Shown here piece by piece: positions 15,201-27,200 of a stretch of 64,000 bases of DNA. This stretch comes from Paracentrotus lividus (taxonomy: Eukaryota > Echinodermata > Echinoidea > Camarodonta > Echinidae). The stretch is taken from NCBI GenBank assembly GCA_940671915.1, contig CALNVZ010003425.1, positions 37,730,871 through 37,794,870 on the forward strand. Direction: 5' to 3'. Position numbers and translations under genes: made by a program. Within the stretch, counting starts at the first letter, position 1. Each line of letters begins with the position of its first letter. The notes beneath the pieces were generated by a model. The model did not search any database. It was not told the DNA's origin and worked only from the letters and a program-made list of their open reading frames with translations.

Positions 15201-18200
15201 TCCATTATCCTAAATAGAGCATTGCGAGTCATACCTTTTGTTGATAGTTTCTTTAGTACAAGCCTACTTTATTCTCTTTTAAAAACTGATCGCATAGAAG
15301 TTTGTTAAAAAAACTCGCCCTGTAATACATCTTTAAACTTGTAAACAACCTACTTCCTCTCACTTTATTTGAACACATCTCTTTCAAAGAATATACCTAT
15401 AGCCTTAGAAATAGTAATCGAAAGCTCACTTTGCAAAAACCTTCACCAACTGGGTTTTATTTATTCTAGTGTAAAATTATTCAATGCATTGCCAGAAAAG
15501 ATCTGCTTCTGTCAAATCTCCAGCAATTGGAGCTAGAGGTAGATATATTATTCTAGTCTCACTACTCTATCCTCTCTCTTTCTCTTGTTATGTTTTGTCT
15601 CTCTTTCAGTATTTTATGGTCCCCATTTTATTGTCCCTCCCTCTCTTTCTCTTACTCTCTCCTCCCTTAGTGCTATTTTTTAAAGCTAATTTTTTTTTTT
15701 TTAAACCTAATTTCTGTACATACTGTACATCACAATAATTATGTTAACCTGCTATTTTTGTTCATATGACTCTGTTATCATTTTCATGTTTTTCTTTTTA
15801 TATCAATGTTATATTCAACTATGTTTTTATGACATGGACTTGCTGAAAAGAAGTGTTTCTTGTGGGTTTGCCCTGATTAAATGAATGAAATCACTCAATC
15901 AATCAATCTAGGCAATGAGACGACGGCGTAAGAGGGCTGGGATGGGGGCTCACACCAGCGAGGAGTCTGATCTGAGTGAGGGGGAGCCAGGGGCCGAGGC
16001 CCACTCCAACTGTAGCTCCGGGGATTCCGGGGAGGAGAGGCTGATGGCTGCCGAGTCAGATAGCGACTACTTCATGGACAGTCAGGAGTTGGAGCTAGAC
16101 GAGGAAGATTCTGCAGAGAGACATAGTTTGCATGAGGTAGGTGATGTCCTTGACAACCCTTCATACCATACAATCTTGCATTGTTGTATCAGAACAGACC
16201 ACCTGTCTAAAAGGTCCACAGTTTTTGTTTTCTTAGGTCAGTGAACTGTCTTATGTTGAATAATCATGGAAGTCGAAGGTCTTTTTCAAGTCATCTTCTC
16301 TACAGATGAAGTTGACTTTTTTTCTAGGTCAAAGTCGTTTCTTCTGCCCCAACAGATTTGACTTAATTTACTAGGCAAGGTTGACTGTACACCGACTTTA
16401 GAACAATTTGTCACCTGTTTTGTCAAAGGATGTAACCCTAATATACCAAACCTATTCCAGACCATTTCTGAAACAGATTAATGACAATAATACTCTAAGA
16501 GTTTAGTTTGATATCCCTTTTTTATTTCTTTCAAACACCCCCTTACCCTCCCCTGCTCAGGAATCACGTACCCCTCCTCCTGGTATGAGTGAAGAGAGTG
16601 GGCTGTCTGTCATGAATGATATCCTGGTAGAGGACATGTCATCGCAACTAATAACACCCCCTGCCGGCCCCACCCACACCCCTCCTGGTAGGCGCAACAT
16701 TCGCCTTGCACCTAGCTTTGATGCCTATACCAAGGAGAACATCGCCCCTCAGACTAAGGAGGGGGGCAAGGATACCAGTAAGGTCGAAGTGCTGGCAGAT
16801 TCGTCTCAGTCTCCGATGGATAAAGGTAAAATTTTCACCATATCTCGAGAGGGTGATCTGTGCAACTAGTTTGCGAGCATGAAACAGGCTCAAAATGATG
16901 AGGCTATAGTATCATTTTGAAATGTTTGGGAGTGGCTAGTGTAGGCTTCATGCAGTTACTATGTACATAAATGTGTAGAGTTCTTTTTTATAATTACATA
17001 GTTGAGATCAAACGAAGGTGGAGAAAGGCCGTTGCAAGATTTATACCAGAGTCTTCAAGCTTTCAGGTGTCTTCCCTTCATCTTGATCTGAACTTAAAAT
17101 CATGATAATAGCATGTAGATTGATTGTAGAATAGCAATGTAAAGTGTAAACATTAGCAAAACATATAAAATTGATACAATAACGCTGAATTTGAAAATTC
17201 GAGTGTGTATTTGATCTTGGAACGTTGAGTGTGGATGGTGTCGTGGAATTTATATTTTTTATTTCATTTTTATTTACACAATGTTTTAAAGGGTACCCTT
17301 TCAACAATATGAGGGGTCAGATTCAATGATATTAATCAGTGAATTGGGGTTATCTGTTTTGGTGGATCCAATTATACCAAGTGAGTAAAAAAAAAAAATC
17401 AAACACTCCATATTTTCAACATTCACTAATGTGGAATCCTGCCTGGGATATGGTGCAACAATTGTTGTGGATTATCATTATAATCAGATTGATAAAAGCA
17501 TAACAGAGCCTGACCTTATGAACTGAATATCATCTATGTATTCTTTCCATGAGCCTCCAATGATAGCACTTCTTGAGTTGATTAGAATCTCTTTCTGAAG
17601 CTCCCGCCTTGAAGAAAATGGTATAAGATGGAGTGAGTGGTGTCCTTTTGAGGTCCCCTTGATCTGTAAAGGCTTACATATAATGTAGATTCTGGAATTG
17701 GAAATCCTTGAGTGTGAGAACAAGTCCTAGAAGGTACATGAGTAGATCTGTGGTGGATGTTGTTGTTTTCTTGTATTGAGTGCATTTTTGCATGCTTTCT
17801 TTCCTTCTTTATGTTGGTATTTAAGAATTTATCTGCCATTACAAGTACATGGTGCGTTTTGGAAATGGGGCGTGAGATTTCTTGAGGCATTCATTTAAGG
17901 AAGTCAGTTGTGTTTGGAAGCAAGGACGGAGACTTACCATGAGTGGTTCAAAGGTGGTAGTCTTCATATTTTGATATCTCTACTATCAGGCAAGAACAGC
18001 TTGTTATGATAGGTCTTCCGGGGTTAGTGGCTTATTGAATTTTAGGGAGGAAGTATACTGTTGAGACAAGATATGTAAGTAGGTATCAGAATTTGCCTGA
18101 CTTTTTTGTCCTCGTGAAGAGTGCCAATACCTAGCTTGTTTAACCTTTAATACATTTTGTTGTTGTTTTTTTTTTGGAAGGGTCTTTGTCAAGTTTTTGT

Positions 18201-21200
18201 ATGTGGTTTTTTTCGAAGAGTTGGCATTCCCCTTCTGCAATGTAGTCTTTTGAGGACATTCCTATGACTTCATCTACAAGTTTGATTACAATATTAGGAA
18301 TCATCTAACATATTTAATGGCTGATGTTCTGGTTGGCTCAAGTTGTCTTGATATCTGTTTGTTTTGTATTTGGTTGCAGCCTCGTTTATATCCCTTTGTG
18401 TGTTTTCCATGAATAGTTGTAGAAGGGGATTACTGATGTTAGGAATGTTTCTGCCTGGTCTGTATATCCAGATACATGTAATGTTGTTAAAGTGTCCAAT
18501 GAGAGTCTACTGCGCTACCAAGTTACAATAACAGTGAAATTGGCCTCAGTGACTACACCGAACCTGTACAGAGTGACCAAATTTGTAGTTTCACCTGATT
18601 TAAACCTGATGAAGGAGACCTGGGGGGCATTTCATCAAAGGACTTGTCATACCTTTTATCCGACAAATATGCTCTCAGCCAATCATATGCAAGCATTTCA
18701 GTAGCTTATAACAGTTTGTCGGATAAAACGTCCGACAAGTCCTTTGATGAAATGCCCCCCTGGTTATAAGCACTGCTGCCTGTAAAAACTACTTCTTTTC
18801 AATGAGCCATCTACATAAATTTATACCTGTTTCAATGTATCGAGAGTTAACCTTTGAGAAGTTGAATTCATCAGGTCCTGTTGCCATCTTTATAGAAAGG
18901 CTGTCTATTTCTTTGACAACAAAGTCGTAAGGAACTGGGGGAATATCGAAGGTGTCACCATTACGACCCCCCTGTTCCTATCGACAATCGGTACTGACAC
19001 CCTCTTTGGTATTTTCTAGTAGTTTCGAAACACAATCAATAAAATAATCGTTTAGCTTTCCAGCAATGATTTCAGGTTGATCAATTTCAACATTATTAAT
19101 GTTTACCGTAATTAACGGTGTATAAGCCGCACCTTTCAAAAGTAGGGGGTGCAGTTAATACATAGAGATAGGATTGGCGAGGCTTAGATCTAACTTATTT
19201 TGTCAAAAAATAAATAGAGTCTAATGATATCAGACTATTCATACACTATGTCAGTGTCCAAGGTATTTGAAATCTTCAAAAATAAGTAAATTGAAAACTT
19301 ACTTGTCATATTTTGACGCTGATTGACTGCGAGATGCATGTGAAACCCGCCAGGTCGAGTGTGTAAAAACACCCGCTGCTAGCGGCCTGGAGATTATCGA
19401 TGTATGGTGCTTTGCCGATGTTCAAAACATTCACCTCGAATTCATAACAAAAAGTCAAAATACATCATCAAACATAACAATCACACAAAAAAACTTACCC
19501 CTAGATATCCTTCTTGAGAAACTAGTTTCAGACAGGTCAGATATGACCACAAAACTTCTGATAAGAAGAAGTTTTGCATGGCCGCAATTCATCCAAACAC
19601 TCACCTAGCTTGCCGATCATCATTCATCAGCATGCGCATGCGTGGTTTGGGATTGCGCAATATACAATGCACTAGTCTGCGCATGCAGACACTTTGTAGT
19701 TTAGGAAATACAAAAGTACCAATCTATTTTCTTTTTTATTCCTTTTGTTTATCGTCACTTCAGCTCTAATTGCCTTGTTGTTTCTCATAAATAAACATGA
19801 TTACAAGATTGAATTCCTTCAATAATTTGTCTATTAATTTCTTAATTATTTTTTTTAAAGTAGAATTAAGAAGGCGATCCCAAATAATGAGATATTTACA
19901 TTAATAGCATCCTTATGACCCTAACTTAACTCAGAGAGACGTTTTAACTCCCAAAAATAAGTTTAGAATAGTAAATTTAAACGATTTATCCCTAACCCTG
20001 GTATCCGTCATCACTCCGGCGATGCGTACTGAGACTAGTGTTCTAGTAGGGTGACGTCACGGCTGGGTATAACGGCGATCGAGAAAGTAAACAAAGCTAG
20101 CAGCGCAGTTGATTGTGTGTATACACGACAATTATGAATGAATTTACTTTCGTGTCAGAACTTATTTTATCGTTATGATATTGTGTGAATGATTTTTTTA
20201 AAAGAAATGATAATAAAGAAATGTCACATAGCCAATGATATGTCTCTATAGTGTTACAAAATTCTCATTTGTAGCGTTTTAAGTTGATTTTCCTGCCTTG
20301 TCTTCGGGGGTTCGTGACACCGCGAATCAACGTCAAAAGTGAATATGTATCATATCAGTGCATCAGTTGGTGGTCATGTGCGGGAAAAACTTGTGAAATC
20401 GAAAATATTAGAAGTAGATATCTGGCCGTACTTATTCTCCAATATATGTAACTGCCCTCAAAATGATGCAATAGATCTAAATATTAATTTCAAGATAAAT
20501 AATATGACATTTGAGCGAGATATTCTCACCGGTCAAACACGTAGCGTGCGACGCTAATCGTGCTATTCGTCCCGTTGTTAAATATTCATCCGCGTGTGAT
20601 GCGGCGCTTGAAGAAGAAGAAAAACAAACAAACAAAAAAACACGTCGCCAGCGGAATTGGTCTGCGCTGCGCTTCAGCTTCATCATCTTCCATAAAGTCT
20701 TCAAAGTCCATATAAAGGTCATTTTGATCTAAGTCTTCACTAACTCCAGCCATTCTTGGGTATTTTTATTTTGTCAACAACGAGATCGAAAGAAAGCCAC
20801 AGGTATTTCGCAATCACACTATACACAAGCTGCATACAGCGCTAGCGCTCAAACACACAGCACACGTTCACACATGTTCAAGGAAGCAGCGCGCGCGCGT
20901 GTGTGTTTGGACGACCAGATCTACTTTACAACAGAGAACTCGATCGTAATCTTGTTGTAGAAAAAAGAAAAACAAGTGAAAATATCGATTAATAACTCAT
21001 TGTTGACAATCTAATTTCACAATTAAGACTTGAAAACCGTTATTTATACTTTATTATATGTAGGGAAAGTAAAGATTTGTACATATGATTCGTATTTTTT
21101 TTATATAGCTTCCCTCGAAAAACATTGGTAAAATCATCTCTCTCTATATGCACATCATTGTATTTACATCCGGGCACTCGAATATACCCAACACCCGGCC

Positions 21201-24200
21201 GTGACGTCACCCTCAACGTGTACTTCTGTATACTAGTCTAATCGGGGCCTGGGAGCAGCCTATTTCATAGACTTTCAAACCAGAATATCGAGAAGTCAGG
21301 GGAGTTTTATGATATGCTATCTGTTTGAACATCTTATATAAACTATATAATGGGTGTAGAACCCAAATTTATGGATATTCATGCCCTTCTTATATCAACT
21401 TTAATTAATTTTTTTTAATTATTATTATTATTATTATTATTTTTTTTTTTGCAAGGGTCCAAATTTGGGGGTGCGGTTTATACACGGGTGCGGCTTATAC
21501 ACCGTTAATTACGGTAATTTAATGGAAGGTTGTCCAGTGCTAGAGGACAGTTGCTTCAAAATTGACCACAATGCACTTGGATCCTCAAACAATTTTGCTT
21601 AGATTTCTTAGTTAAGCTGTGACCGTATTCCTTATCTTTCGATAGGCTTTCCATAAACATAGGGAATTCATTTTTAAAGCTTTATTATTGAGATTTTTCT
21701 TCTATTCATTAGTGCAATTATTTCTCCTGTGATTCAGGGACAAGGTTTTGTCCTCATCAAAGTGTCTTGACTCTTTGGTGATGGTTCATTCCAAGATTAC
21801 AATTTGTAGCTTTTGCCAAGTTTGTCTTAATTTGTTGGAATGCTGCACAAGTAGGGAAAATAAAGAATCCTTTTGACAGGCTGTTATAACAAATCCAAGA
21901 ATGTTAATAAATAACGTTTCTGAAAGTTTGTTTCATTGTTTTGCTCCATTGCAGAAAGCAAAGATGAAAGTGCAATTAATGCAGCTAGTTCTTCGTCGAG
22001 CCCCTCCGAACTTCAAACCAATCAAATCCCGCTACCATTGATCATGGAAATATTGACAAGCGAGGGCCTCCTTCCAGTTATTAAGATTCTCACCGATTGG
22101 CTTCGAACTAATGAAGACTTCATCATCAAGACTGCGCAGGTAAATATTTTGATTAATAGATTCTAAAAATAGGTTTTGAAATTTCAATTTGAAATAGCAT
22201 ACTATAAAGACACACAGTGGGTAGCCTCAACTCACCAAGCTCCTTTGAAGTATCAGGGAATCTCCTTCTCTTTCTGTTTTTCTGTTACATTCCCTGGAAA
22301 GATTTCTTTTTGATAATTAACTGTTGACTACATTTCTATGTATCTACATGTATGCTGTGTTTATTTGCAATTCCCCTTTATTTTTGTTTGTCTTACTGTA
22401 TTCGCTGTTATTTTCGAGCGATTAATCTTTGCGCTGTGTGGCCTCAAAGAATGTTCATAGGTTCTTGAATTCGCCCTGCATGTTATGCTAGGTTCACACT
22501 ACCGATCTGATCAACTCGATCGAACCCGACCAGGTCAAAACATGAATTTTCCCCCGATCATTCTCGACCAAGTGCTTGATCGTACCCTACACGAGCCCTT
22601 CCCGATTCCTTTCGATCGTATTACGATCCATACACGATGATGTCCGATCTCTCCTCGAAACCACCACGATCATACTCGATTACTTCGATTTGATTCGGAT
22701 GTATACCGATCATTACACATCATACTCGACCTCTTCCAGACAACTAGACATCTACACGATTTTGATCGCGAGTATGATTGACAGCTAGGACAACGTTCGT
22801 ATTTCTTGTTTCCGTTTGTAGGGAAAGATCTTTGTTTTTGAGGTGAATTAAATGATTTGCACTTTTGGCGAAGTGGTAGAAGTTTCCTTAAAAAGGAAGA
22901 AGTCACAAAATGAATTTAAATTGATATCTTTGTATATAATGATTGACAAGGACAATTTAGGAAGAAGTTGGTTAAAAAATAATTGCTTATAATTCTAATT
23001 ATTGAGGGTCGGATGAACAAGATCTTTCAATTTCGTTAACGGTATTTGCCGCATTGCAGTAATTTTTATACTATAGTGCGTCCAAAAGAACTAACACTTT
23101 TGAAATGGCTACAAGTAAAAAAAAAAATAATAATGGTTCTTGGGAAAAACTTTAGGATGTACACCGTTAGAAAAAAAATTAAATAAGTTGTTTAAAATCT
23201 TCAACAACTGCGGTTAAACGGTGAATCACAACAGCGTTGTTTCAAACTTTAACAACTCTTGTTGTTCAAAAATTTAAACAACATGTTGTTTAATGTTGTT
23301 TAAAATATAACTGTATTGTTTTTAACGCTTTTTCTAAAAAATAAAAAACGCTCCAAACTTTTGGTTTACGCGGCCCGGGTATTGAACTCACAACCCTTCG
23401 AATAAAAGGCAGACGCTCTATCCACTGATCCAACTCATCAGTACATACCACTCAGTTATGTGTGAGGCATCAGTCCTTCGCCATGATTAATGTTGCGAAT
23501 GATATGAAACAAAATGGTGAAAAAAAAATTGTGTATAATTTTGATTGTTTATTTCTTGACTTTCGATATATCTTTTACTCTGTTAGCTGAGTCATCATTT
23601 TATTTGATCCCTCCTGGCGTGCCATACAAAGGTGATAATGAATGCGAATTCAGCGCAGCTTTTTCTGTGTCCTTCACAAAAGTGGGCATTGCTCACTGAA
23701 GAATGGCGTTATTTTCGAATTTCTTCGTGTCATAATGATAGTTCAGGATATGAGCTTTATAATCCATATAAACCTTTTTCTCCAAGAACATATATTTTTT
23801 TATTTGGATAGCCTATTTGAAAAGTGTATAGTTCTTTTGGGAACGCACTGTATAAGCGTTTTGAACAGTTATCATTAAACTTTATAAATTAAAGAAAAAT
23901 TCAATCCCTTGCTATTTACCGCCTTTTTCTTTCATTTACCTTCATTCCCCCCCCCCCAAAAAAAGGACGATATAAAACAAAATTATCTTAAGAATTTCGA
24001 TTCTGTTAGGTTTTTTTTTTTTCTTTTTTATAAATAAACATTGGCACATTTCATTGTACGCATTAAGATTAAAACGGATCTAGCTTTTATTTTTTTCAAC
24101 TTAAAAGCGAACGGTCGACTCTACCCACTTATGCACCCCCCCCCCTTTGGCGCCACTCATAAAGTGGGCATTGTCACGTTAAAGAACTTTATTTTCGGAT

Positions 24201-27200
24201 TTGTTGGTGTCATAATGATTGTTAGGATATGAGCTTTATATCATCAAAACTTTTACCCCAAGAATCGTATATTTCAATTGGTAGCCTTGTCAAAAATGTA
24301 TAGTTCTTTTGGGACGCACTGTAATATATGTAAAAATGAAAAGAAGCAAATAAACATTATACCTGTCATTTATTAAATACTATAAGGAAACATAGTTTAT
24401 CGAAATGGTCCCTCTAAATACAGATTTTCAACTGATTTATTATTATTATTTATGATCAGTTTTAAAAAACGAAACAAAATAACAACAAATAACCCGTAAT
24501 CGTTGCTTTTACTTTTCCTCTTCTATTTGTATTTACCAACTATAATAAAGAAAATAAAAACGTTATATTATCCATTTCTTCACCATTCATTCTGGCATCA
24601 CGAAGCAAAAACCTTATCAGTTTTTTAAAAAATCTTTTCACTAGTTTCTTCCAATCATTTGGGAAATTAATATTTTGGATAAAAAAGGAGCGGATCAAGG
24701 AGGGGAGGAAGACGTGTTTCTGTTTTGCTATATGCTCGACCTGAGTGAATTAAATAAGCCTGTCCGCCCCGCCATGGCATATAATTATACAATCCTTGCT
24801 CATGTTGTTTCGACACTGATTCTTCTTCAGATTTAGAATAATAATAGTCCTATAGTTTAGAATAAAATTTCTTGATTTCTTTTATTTTATATCAAACACA
24901 ACCTCAAACAAATCAGCAGCATGTGTTCGACTATTGTCGAGTGCTATCGAGAAGTATATCGGAATGTGATCGAGTGTGGTCGAATTATAGGTCGAGTCGT
25001 GATCGAGTTCGGTCGGAGAGATCAATAGCTGCCCTGAACCTGAGGTCGAGCTGTGAAAAAATCTTAATCGAGATGATTGGAAACCCATCATGTAGTATCG
25101 AGTATGAATCGAGTATGAATCGAGTTGATCGGGAACTGCAGATCGGGAGGAAATCATCCCGACCAAACTAGATTCATTATACGACCGGTTTCCGATCGAC
25201 TCGACCTCTTCTCGATCACTACCCGACCTGCTGAAGCTCGGGCTTCCTACTCGATATTTTTTGACATGTCAAAAAATATCGAGTAGGAAGGGCGAGTGAG
25301 GCCGATCAAGGTAGATCAAGGTAGATTGACCCCGATCACCCTTCCCGACCATTGCCGACCAAGCCAAAATGCTACCAAATATGGTGATCGGGCTTGATCG
25401 AGTTGATCAGATCGGCAGTGTGAACCTAGCATTAAGCACGCAATTGAAGGTACCCAATACATACATAAAAAAGTATGCCCATACATTCGCGGGCTTTTAA
25501 ATTCGCACCTGCATATCTTCTCGTGAAAGAAGGTACCTCGCCACTACGTCAAATGCCATTTCGTCAAATAGCCATGTCGTCTAATGCCAATCGGTCCAAT
25601 GCCATTTGGTCCAAAAGCCATTTGGTCCAATAGCCATATGGTCCAATAGCCATTTGGTCCAATAGCCATTTTGTCCAATAGCCATTTGGTGCAATAGCCA
25701 TTTGGTCCAATAGCCATTTAGTGCAATAGCCATTTGGTCCAACAGCCATTTGGTGCAATAGCCATTTGGTCCAATTGCCAGTTGGTCCAATAGCCATTTC
25801 GTCCAATGCCCATTTGATCCAATACTCATTTGGTCCATTAACGGTTACTATGGGGACAGGTGCGGATCCAGGAGGCGCTTGGGCATGCGCACTTGTTATT
25901 GTCTGCATAGATTATACACATTAGACCAAATGGGTATTGGACCAACTGGCAATTGGACCAAATGGATTTTGGACCAAATGGCTATTGGACCACATGGCTA
26001 TTGGACCAAATGGCATTGGACCAATTGGCATTGGACCAATTGGCAGTAGACTACATGGCTATTGGACGAAATGGGACGTAGTCGGCATAAACCTAGAATG
26101 TACCGCAAATATTTCCATGATTACAGTATTTGATTATTAGTTAATTGCTATATTTGATTGTTAAGTGCTGTGATTCGTGTTTACTCATTGTAAGAGCGCT
26201 ATATGAATTTAAAGGTGGTGTATAGTTTCGGGAGAAAGAAAAAATTAATTTGGATTCACATGTAGATGAATTATGAAAGATTGAATCCAATAACAATAAT
26301 AAAGCAAATTATAGTACTTTAAATCTCGTTTTAGTGTCTTTATTTCATAAATATAAGTATAAAATTAAAAAAGATAAGACGGGGACCTGTCTCAGGTTAG
26401 CGCTCATGTGGAAAACCAATGGGGATTCTCCTGTGTGGGTGTTACACACAGATCTTCGCACTAATTCACGTCGTAACCTCCGGCGTGCGAACGTCTCATC
26501 AGAGGTCTAAACGGCAGTTAAATTACGCTTTATTCAAACATTTTCAATGAAATTCATCGGAAATAATGAAAGGAATGTCACAAGATCTCTCACACATATC
26601 TTTTAGTGCCATGTGGACAACATGTAACCACATTTGATCGGTTTTGTGCCAATTCCTTTTTTGTTACCAAGACTATACACCAGGTTTAAATATTGTATTT
26701 TTAGATTACAAACGACTTGAAATATGAAGCACCAAATGGGTTTAAAATCATTTCTAATGACATTAGTTAATGTTGAAATATGCAGATATATATTATTTTT
26801 ATTAATATATATTTGTATATAAATATTTTGAATGTCAAGGATATTTTTGCAACAATTTGATTTGGATTATGCGAAATACAGGCAGACACCTGGAAGAATG
26901 TTTGGCATCTCATTTGACTCTTCATAATTCAATTCATTTGAAAAGTCATTTGTAACTTGAAACCATTCCAAAACAAATATGACATGATTGCTTTTGATAT
27001 CTGTGCATCTCAAAATGCAATAGCTCAAGGATAATTTTGGTATTACTACTTACCATGGTCAGCGTATATTTTGAAACTTTGCAAACACAGATTACATCAT
27101 GTGGTACAATGAACATGGATTGCCTTTTCTCAGTTTCCCAATACTTCCAGAATTCCTTGCATATATCTTTATTAAGTAATGTCTACTTTTCTATCAGAAT

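Larger units (their letters stand above)
18770..21850 (-). pseudogene. Non-LTR retrotransposon reverse-transcriptase remnant, split by an insertion
   Basis: Minus-strand translation of 19102 down to 18770 gives PEIIAGKLNDYF, VVKEIDSL and KMATGPDEFNFSK, the start of a LINE-type reverse transcriptase (compare the common K-A-T-G-P-D motif). Minus-strand 21850-21518 gives WKAYRKIRN and remains of a W-S-I-x-K-Q-L-S-S block, the stretch that lies just upstream in such proteins. Stops and frameshifts are present. The 2.4 kb element at 19103-21517 splits it. Confidence 0.6.
22486..25431. mobile_element. 2.9-kb PIF/Harbinger-like element (intron 13)
   Basis: Ends TGCTAGGTTCACACT and AGTGTGAACCTAGCA, continuing CGATCTGATCAACTCGATC inward. 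Both sides are flanked by TTA, the usual 3-bp target of PIF/Harbinger elements. Subterminal DNA is full of CGATC words. No transposase seen; it holds further insertions. Confidence 0.72.
22394..26128. repeat. ACTGTATTCGC repeat, copy 3, split twice
   Basis: Pieces at 22394-22485, 25435-25538 and 26087-26128 together match the intact copy at 6900-7135, ending ACCGCAAATATTTCCAT then TTACAGTA. The outer TACTGTA / TACAGTA ends are inverted. Confidence 0.6.

Noticed and set aside
18400..18520. Endonuclease-like motif (IYRPGRNIPN) on the minus strand
   Set aside because: It would lie downstream of the reverse-transcriptase fragment, the wrong order for a LINE, and it is too short.
23361..23434. 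tRNA gene on the minus strand
   Set aside because: Acceptor and anticodon stems do not form; base 37 and the loop do not fit a functional tRNA.
25564..26140. Trp-rich repeat protein frames (GYWTKWLLDQMAI units)
   Set aside because: Produced by the 18-bp minisatellite, which is open in several frames and on both strands.
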